Below, in pieces: positions 7,728 through 12,475 of a DNA stretch of 12,475 bases; position 1 is the first letter of the stretch; each line of letters starts with the position of its first letter. Made by a program: the position numbers and the translations under genes. The notes under the pieces were generated by a model, which saw only the letters and a list, made by a program, of their open reading frames with translations, made no database searches and was not told the origin of the DNA. Origin of the DNA: Prochlorococcus sp. AG-455-E15 (GTDB lineage: Bacteria > Cyanobacteriota > Cyanobacteriia > PCC-6307 > Cyanobiaceae). The DNA is taken from assembly GCA_003212115.1 (NCBI GenBank), contig QCQS01000027.1, positions 1 through 12,475 of the forward strand, read 5' to 3'.

Positions 7728-8188
7728 TGATTAACAAAATACAATCCAAAATATATTTTTTATCTTTCAGTATATTCATTGTTCTAATAGATCAATCTAC
7801 TAAATATTTAATGTTTTATTATAAAAATTCATTTATTAATAAAGATTTTATTTTATTCAAATTAGACTTTGTAAAAAATTACGGGGCAGCATTTAACATA
7901 TTTAGTGGAAGTAGAATATTTTTATCTTTAATTAGTATTTTATTCTCAATATTACTTATTTATTTAATATTTAGGAAAAATACATTAAACTCAATCGATC
8001 TATATTCTTACAGCTTTATTCTTGGGGGAACTATTGGGAATGGTATAGATAGGATATATAAAGGTTTTGTTATTGATTTTATAAATTTAAATATTATAAA
8101 TTTTCCAGTGTTTAATTTTGCTGATATATCTATTAATATTGGTTTTATTTTTCTAATTTATAACGTTTTTAAAAACAATAATAAATAA
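7727..8188 (+). CDS. lspA: Lipoprotein signal peptidase (signal peptidase II)
   Basis: Inner-membrane aspartyl protease that removes signal peptides from prolipoproteins after lipidation. Its 153 residues and four hydrophobic segments fit the family. Conserved boxes are present in order: VLIDQSTKY (19-27), VKNYGAAFNI (49-58), GGTIGNGIDRI (100-110) with catalytic Asp108, and FPVFNFADISI (126-136) with catalytic Asp133. The start overlaps the bioY stop by one base (TAATG), and the gene ends one base before the GTPase gene, so it is the centre of a coupled bioY-lspA-GTPase set. Nothing looks damaged despite the extreme AT content. Confidence 0.96.
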   Translation: MINKIQSKIYFLSFSIFIVLIDQSTKYLMFYYKNSFINKDFILFKLDFVKNYGAAFNIFSGSRIFLSLISILFSILLIYLIFRKNTLNSIDLYSYSFILGGTIGNGIDRIYKGFVIDFINLNIINFPVFNFADISINIGFIFLIYNVFKNNNK

Positions 8189-8189
8189 A

Positions 8190-9689
8190 ATGAATTACTT
8201 AAAATTAAAGTATATAAAGTATATTGTATTAATATTATTTCTATATATTTTATTTTCGATATTTATAAAAATAGTTAATATTTATACCCTTTTATTTTTA
8301 ATAGTAATTATTTATATCTTTTATAATATTGATAAAAAGTTATTCAAAAAAATAGTATATAAAGTTATATATAAGAATAAAAAAAATATACATTCATTCA
8401 AAAATACATATGGTGCTGCCAAGGTAAGTTTAGAAGGGGTCGAGAAAATTAATAAAAAAATTAATGATAAAGTCAAAGTTGAATTATTAAATTACCAAAA
8501 AAATAAACTAGAGTCCCAATTAAATACAGGAGATTATAAAGTTACTCTTTTTGGAGCAGGCTCCTCAGGAAAAACATCTATAGCAAGATCTTTATTGAAA
8601 AATATTGTCGGACAAACTTCAGCAAAAATAGGTACAACTAAGCAAATTAATAGCTATAAAATTCGTATCCCAATCTTAAAAAGAAACATAAATATAGTTG
8701 ACACTCCGGGTTTATTCGAACCATCTAAATTAGGTGAAGAAAGAGAAAAAGCAACAATTATACAAGCATCAAATTCTGACTTGGTTCTTTTTGTGCTAGA
8801 TCAGGACATAAATAAATACGAAAACTATCTAATTACGGAATTACTAAAATTAAGGAAAAAAATAATAATAGTTCTAAATAAATGTGATTTGAGGTCTAGA
8901 AATGAAAATAAGCTCATCAAAGAAAATATAATTTCTATAACTTCAGCTAGCAAAAATAAAATTTCAGTTGTTCAAACAATTGCATTACCTCAACAATCTC
9001 CTTATTTAAAATCAGATGCTTTAAATTTATCTCCAGATGTAGGAAGTTTATTTAGAGAAATAATTGAGACACTAGATAATAATGGTGAAGAGTTATTGGC
9101 GGATAATATTCTATTTCGCTCAAATAAGCTAGGTATTAAAAGTAAAAATTTCGTACAAGAACAAAGATATTTAATGTCAAATAAAGTGATTAAAAAATAC
9201 ATGTGGATAACAGGAGGAGTAATTCTAGTTAATCCACTACCAGCTGTTGATTTCCTTACTACTACCTCCGTAAACCTTCAAATGATTATGGAATTATCAA
9301 AAATATATGAAATAAAGCTTACAAAAAAAGATGCTAAAGATTTAGCTGCCTCATTGCTAAGCGCATTGGCTAAACAAGGAATACTAAAAGGGGGTCTTGC
9401 CATTCTTTCTCCTGCTTTAGCTACAAGCTTGACTAAAATGATATTATCTAAATCTATACAATCAATTACAGCAGGCTGGTTAATAAGAATAGTAGGACTA
9501 AGTTTGATTGAATATTTTAAAAATGGGCAAGATTGGGGAGATGGAGGGATTCAAGAAGTAGTTGATAAGGTTTATAGAATAAGTAAGAGAGAGGACATTT
9601 TAAACAACTTCGTAAAAGAAGCTATTTCAAAAATTGAAATGAAAAAGTATTTTAAATCAAATAAAAGTTTGCCTCCATTTAATATGTAA
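8190..9689 (+). CDS. Membrane-anchored GTPase (Era/Obg-like G domain) with DUF697-like C-terminus
   Basis: Protein of 499 residues, function unknown. Two N-terminal membrane helices (about 11-28 and 32-46) are followed by a Lys-rich linker and then a G domain. The G domain has the P-loop GAGSSGKT (122-129), a G2 threonine around GTTK (148-151), DTPG (171-174) and the guanine-specific NKCD (230-233). The C-terminal third (about 338-450) resembles the DUF697/YcjF-like module, with hydrophobic hairpins starting at VILVNPLPAVDFLTT and TKMILSKSIQSITAGW. This architecture is common in cyanobacteria and is often annotated only as a SAR1-like small G protein. Membrane remodelling or envelope stress roles are guesses. 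ATG 8190 follows lspA by one base. Its last 11 bases overlap the end of the small membrane protein gene on the other strand. Confidence 0.88.
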   Translation: MNYLKLKYIKYIVLILFLYILFSIFIKIVNIYTLLFLIVIIYIFYNIDKKLFKKIVYKVIYKNKKNIHSFKNTYGAAKVSLEGVEKINKKINDKVKVELLNYQKNKLESQLNTGDYKVTLFGAGSSGKTSIARSLLKNIVGQTSAKIGTTKQINSYKIRIPILKRNINIVDTPGLFEPSKLGEEREKATIIQASNSDLVLFVLDQDINKYENYLITELLKLRKKIIIVLNKCDLRSRNENKLIKENIISITSASKNKISVVQTIALPQQSPYLKSDALNLSPDVGSLFREIIETLDNNGEELLADNILFRSNKLGIKSKNFVQEQRYLMSNKVIKKYMWITGGVILVNPLPAVDFLTTTSVNLQMIMELSKIYEIKLTKKDAKDLAASLLSALAKQGILKGGLAILSPALATSLTKMILSKSIQSITAGWLIRIVGLSLIEYFKNGQDWGDGGIQEVVDKVYRISKREDILNNFVKEAISKIEMKKYFKSNKSLPPFNM

Positions 9690-9819
9690 AATTTGATAAT
9701 TGATCATTTAGATAAGTTCTGAAATCAAAGATAGTTATTAGGAGTAAATAAGCAATACAAATAGCTATAGATATAACACCTGTCACTATTGCAATAATCT
9801 TTTGTCTTCCCATATTCAT
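9679..9819 (-). CDS. Small single-pass membrane protein, unknown function (46 residues)
   Basis: Short reading frame beginning MNMGRQKIIAIVTGVIS. It has a basic N-terminus (Arg5, Lys7), one hydrophobic helix (about 8-30) and a short polar tail with Asp32, Arg34 and Asp39, ending NFTY. It starts 3 bases after the stop of the PLP decarboxylase on the same strand, filling what would otherwise be an odd gap of 133 bases between convergent genes, and its final 11 bases overlap the GTPase stop. The start is either ATG 9819 or the second ATG at 9813 (MGRQK...), which gives 44 residues; no clear ribosome site decides. I believe similar short proteins with a GRQ/SRQ basic start and one helix exist across marine cyanobacteria, but that is from memory. 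Orientation by the positive-inside rule would place the N-terminus in the cytoplasm. Confidence 0.72.
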   Translation of the reverse strand: MNMGRQKIIAIVTGVISIAICIAYLLLITIFDFRTYLNDQLSNFTY

Positions 9820-9822
9820 TAG

Positions 9823-11208
9823 TTAATCATCTAAAAGTCTCAAAAGTTCTTCAATATGAGATTCTTTTGTATTGTAATTTCCCATGACAACCCTTAAAAA
9901 ATATTTACCTTTAAATTTTGGTCTAGAAAGCATAAAATTGTTGTTAATCAGTTCATTAACTTTTGTTTGAGTCCATGCATCAGAGTCTTTTGTCTCAAGT
10001 TTATTTGGTAAGAATGAAACAATATGTAGAGGACCTGAATATATATCAAATTTATTTTTACTAATATTTTTTATAAAATAGTCTTTTCTTTTAATTGATG
10101 ATCTTAATATATTTTCTATTCCATTAAGACCTAAAAAACGTAACCCAAGCCAAAGTTTGATAACCTCTGCAGGTCTAGAACCTTGTATACCTATTTCTCC
10201 TCTATTTATAATATTTTCTTTAGATGATATGTATGGTAGTCCAGTATTAAAGGTATTTTCTAAAGTACTCATATTTGAAACCAATAACAAAGATGAAGTC
10301 TTTGTAATGCCAATAATTTTTTGTGGATTTATCGTTATCGAATTAGCCTGATTAATATTATTTAAACCTTCTATTGGAATAGAAGTTATAGCAAAAATCC
10401 CTCCAATTGAACCATCAATATGTAACCATATATTTCTTTGTTTACAGATTTCGCTTATTTCTTTAACAGGATCAATAGCTCCTCTTACAGTTGTCCCAAG
10501 GGTGGCAACAATAGCGAATATTTTTTTATTTTCTATTGAACACTTATCTAAAGATTTTCTAAGCTCGTTTATATCCATTCGACCAAGATTATCAGTTTTA
10601 ATTTTGACAAGATTAGTAATATCAAGACCCATTACCCTTATACATTTAACGAAGGATGAATGAGCATCTTCACTAACAAGTAATACAGAATTAGGATTTG
10701 AACCCAATCCAGCATTATTTCTAGCTGCTATAAGTGCATTCAGATTACTTAATGTACCTCCACTAGCAGCTATACCGCCTGAAAAATCATTAAACCCTAT
10801 TTTCTTAGCAAACCATTTGCATAATGATTCCTCAAGTAAAGTAACACTTGGTGATAACTCGTAAGCAAGAAGATTATTATTTAAACCAGCAGCAATTAGA
10901 TCTCCCAAAATAGAGAAAATTAAAGGTGGGGGATCGAGGTGAGCTAGTGAGCCAGGATGAACGGGATTAAATGAATTATTCAAAAGAGATTTAATCTCAG
11001 AAAACAAATCTTCTTCAGAGTTACCATCTTCAGAAGGCATTATGCACCTAAAGCTCTCATCAAAAGGTAAAGGACCATTTTTATCAGCTTTAGAAAACCA
11101 GTCACAAAGAGTTTGACTTGCTCTATTCAGAAGAATATTCAATTTGTCATTAGTCCCTAAATAGGAGGGAAAATATTTATCTTTATTATTAATTAAATCT
11201 TCAGCCAT
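9823..11208 (-). CDS. PLP-dependent group II amino acid decarboxylase family protein, substrate unknown
   Basis: Protein of 461 residues in the glutamate / aromatic / diaminobutyrate decarboxylase fold. The order of motifs is typical: HPGSLAHLDPPPL (84-96), ELSPSVTLLEE (117-127), ASGGTLSNLNAL (148-159), the ring-stacking histidine in EDAHSS (His183), ATLGTTVRGAIDP (235-247), WLHIDGSIGG (261-270) with the Asp265 that binds the pyridine nitrogen, and the PLP lysine in INPQKIIGITKTSS (Lys297). The usual D-P-H-K is N-P-Q-K here, and the stretch after it reads TKTSSLLLV. These are subfamily features, and the substrate (an L-amino acid such as diaminobutyrate, aspartate, glutamate or an aromatic) cannot be decided. 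The start ATG at 11208 diverges from tadA across 43 bases. It is probably co-transcribed with the small membrane protein downstream. Confidence 0.9.
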   Translation of the reverse strand: MAEDLINNKDKYFPSYLGTNDKLNILLNRASQTLCDWFSKADKNGPLPFDESFRCIMPSEDGNSEEDLFSEIKSLLNNSFNPVHPGSLAHLDPPPLIFSILGDLIAAGLNNNLLAYELSPSVTLLEESLCKWFAKKIGFNDFSGGIAASGGTLSNLNALIAARNNAGLGSNPNSVLLVSEDAHSSFVKCIRVMGLDITNLVKIKTDNLGRMDINELRKSLDKCSIENKKIFAIVATLGTTVRGAIDPVKEISEICKQRNIWLHIDGSIGGIFAITSIPIEGLNNINQANSITINPQKIIGITKTSSLLLVSNMSTLENTFNTGLPYISSKENIINRGEIGIQGSRPAEVIKLWLGLRFLGLNGIENILRSSIKRKDYFIKNISKNKFDIYSGPLHIVSFLPNKLETKDSDAWTQTKVNELINNNFMLSRPKFKGKYFLRVVMGNYNTKESHIEELLRLLDD

Positions 11209-11251
11209 CAGATAAGATATCTATTAATAATTCTATTCTCAATATTGCTAA

Positions 11252-11767
11252 ATGAGATATATTTTTGAAAATGGAAATAGTAATAAAGATCAAAAAGACG
11301 AAACGAATAACTCAAAATTCACTTTGTGGATGAATTCGATATTAAGAAGATCTCGAGAAATAGGAAAAGTAGAGCTACCTATCTGTTCAATAATTTTAGA
11401 TGAGAGAGGAAGATGTATAGGGAGAGGGGTTAACAGTAGGAATATAAATAAAGACCCATTAGGTCATGCTGAGATAATGGCACTAAGGCAAGCATCTCTA
11501 ATAAAAAATGATTGGAGATTCAATGAATGTACTATTATCACAAATTTAGAACCTTGTACTATGTGTGCCTCTGCGCTTATTCAAGCACGGATGGGCAAAG
11601 TTATATTCGGTGCTTACGATAAGAAAAGAGGTGGATTGGGGGGCTCAATTGACCTATCAAAACATGAAAGTGCTCATCATAAAATGGAAATAATTGGAGG
11701 TATTCTAGAAGATGAATGCAGTCAAATTTTACAGATTTGGTTCAAAAAGTTGAGGACTCAAAAATAG
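11252..11767 (+). CDS. tadA: tRNA-specific adenosine deaminase TadA
   Basis: Zinc enzyme that deaminates A34 to inosine in the anticodon wobble position of tRNA-Arg(ACG), allowing decoding of CGU/CGC/CGA. The zinc and catalytic motifs are intact: HAEIMALRQAS (72-82; His72 ligand, Glu74 proton shuttle) and PCTMCASAL (101-109; Cys102 and Cys105 ligands). The later block GKVIFGAYDKKRGGLGGS and the ending GGILEDECSQILQIWFKKLR also follow the family. Similarity to E. coli TadA begins around FTLWMNSILRRS (23-34), so the first 20 or so residues (polar, Asn/Asp/Lys-rich) are an extra tail. Met27 lies inside the conserved helix, so the ATG at 11252 is the better start. The last 26 bases overlap the convergent aminotransferase gene. 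Confidence 0.95.
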   Translation: MRYIFENGNSNKDQKDETNNSKFTLWMNSILRRSREIGKVELPICSIILDERGRCIGRGVNSRNINKDPLGHAEIMALRQASLIKNDWRFNECTIITNLEPCTMCASALIQARMGKVIFGAYDKKRGGLGGSIDLSKHESAHHKMEIIGGILEDECSQILQIWFKKLRTQK

Positions 11768-12475
11768 AAAATTTGTTTAGCTCAGTATCAAATAGGTTTA
11801 ATAATCTGTCGACATTCTCTTCACAGGAATTAAAACCCATTAGCCCTACACGCCAAACCTTACCAGATAATTCTCCAAGTCCATTTCCTATTTCAATGCC
11901 AAAGTTTCTTAAGAGATGATTTCTAAAACCATCCCCATCAACTGCTGAAGGTATTTTTACTGTGGTTAAAGTTGGCAGTCTATAATCCTCTGGTACATGT
12001 AACTCCAATCCAAGACTTTCTAAACCATTCCAAAGTTTCTTTGCATTATTATTATGTCTATTCCAAACATTCTCTAAACCCTCATTCGCTATTAATCGTA
12101 AACCTTCACGAATAGCAAAATTCATATTAACTGGTGCAGTATGATGGTAAACACGATCAGAACCCCAATATTTATTTAATAGAGATAAATCTAAATACCA
12201 GTTAGGTACTTTCGTTTTTCTTGAACTTAGTTTTTCTTCAGCTCTTTTGTTCATCGTAAAAGGGCTTAATCCTGGGGGACAACTTAATCCCTTTTGACTA
12301 CAACTGTATGCCAGATCAATTTTCCATTCATCTATAAATAATTCTAAAGCGCCAAGTGAAGTAACTGCATCAACTAAAAACAAGCAGTTATTTTTTCTAC
12401 AAATATCACCAATCCCCTCAAGAGGTTGTAAAACACCACTAGATGTTTCAGCATGAACAATAGCAAAAATAGCTG
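11742..12475 (-). CDS. Alanine/serine-glyoxylate-type class V aminotransferase (partial, N-terminus beyond right edge)
   Basis: C-terminal 243 residues of a fold type I PLP enzyme; the frame stays open to the window edge. It closely follows alanine-glyoxylate aminotransferase. VHAETSSGVLQPL precedes the PLP-ring Asp in LFLVDAVTSLG (visible residue 35), the Schiff-base lysine is in SCSQKGLSCPPG (visible residue 61), and the carboxylate-binding arginine lies in VWRVGLMGFNSCEENVDRLL near the end. Likely reactions are glyoxylate plus alanine or serine giving glycine plus pyruvate or hydroxypyruvate, which would suit photorespiratory glyoxylate disposal in a cyanobacterium. Amino donor preference cannot be read here. 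Counting only from the first internal start codon (TTG, 12383) would give a false short protein. The stop at 11742 lies inside the tadA 3' end. Confidence 0.93.
   Translation of the reverse strand, partial: AIFAIVHAETSSGVLQPLEGIGDICRKNNCLFLVDAVTSLGALELFIDEWKIDLAYSCSQKGLSCPPGLSPFTMNKRAEEKLSSRKTKVPNWYLDLSLLNKYWGSDRVYHHTAPVNMNFAIREGLRLIANEGLENVWNRHNNNAKKLWNGLESLGLELHVPEDYRLPTLTTVKIPSAVDGDGFRNHLLRNFGIEIGNGLGELSGKVWRVGLMGFNSCEENVDRLLNLFDTELNKFSIFESSTF

Noticed and set aside
11742..12383. A complete 213-residue aminotransferase starting at 12383.
   Set aside because: The codon at 12383 is an internal TTG (Leu) in a conserved strand (CLFLVDAV); the frame continues upstream to the window edge with matching homology, so the gene is partial.
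1..12475. Mobile elements, CRISPR arrays, tRNA or rRNA genes, HIP1 palindromes (GCGATCGC) and a novel defence or biosynthetic cluster.
   Set aside because: I saw no transposase, terminal inverted repeats, spaced direct repeats, cloverleaf sequence or HIP1 site; each gene belongs to a known family or is a single small unknown, and together they do not form a recognisable new system.

Overview
The window is a stretch of ordinary bacterial chromosome. It is very AT-rich, densely packed and has almost no non-coding DNA. Gene content and order (dxs / ilvA / scpB / yggT-ycf19 / MazG-like / pyk / FtsX-type permease / bioY / lspA / GTPase / PLP decarboxylase / tadA / alanine-glyoxylate-type aminotransferase) fit a streamlined marine picocyanobacterium, most likely a high-light Prochlorococcus. 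That assignment is inference from composition, layout and protein character; no rRNA or tRNA gene is present to confirm it.

Layout. The left edge holds the 5' two thirds of dxs on the minus strand (391 residues seen). A 116-base divergent gap separates it from a plus-strand run: ilvA, scpB, then a YggT/Ycf19-family membrane protein. A small MazG-like pyrophosphohydrolase converges on the YggT gene with 4 bases between stops, and diverges from pyk across 61 bases. pyk opens a tightly packed plus-strand block of five genes, in which junctions overlap or lie at most 15 bases apart: pyruvate kinase, a MacB/FtsX-type permease, BioY, signal peptidase II (LspA) and a membrane GTPase with a DUF697-like C-terminus. 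A minus-strand pair converges on it: a group II PLP-dependent decarboxylase followed 3 bases later by a 46-residue single-pass membrane protein whose 3' end overlaps the GTPase gene. tadA diverges from the decarboxylase and overlaps, tail to tail, an alanine/serine-glyoxylate-type aminotransferase that runs off the right edge.

How the genes work together. The window mixes housekeeping functions: isoprenoid precursor supply (Dxs), isoleucine synthesis (IlvA), chromosome segregation (ScpB, perhaps YggT), glycolysis (Pyk), nucleotide-pool cleaning (MazG-like), lipoprotein maturation (LspA), biotin uptake (BioY), tRNA wobble editing (TadA) and glyoxylate/photorespiratory nitrogen metabolism (aminotransferase). 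I see no mobile element, CRISPR array, phage gene, toxin-antitoxin pair or defence cassette.

The points most worth attention are these: a scpB reading frame with no ATG, GTG or TTG start ahead of its first winged-helix domain; the 46-residue membrane protein; the uncharacterised membrane GTPase in the lspA operon; a pyruvate kinase whose extra C-terminal domain lacks the phosphohistidine motif; and a PLP decarboxylase with an unusual NPQK lysine motif and unknown substrate.
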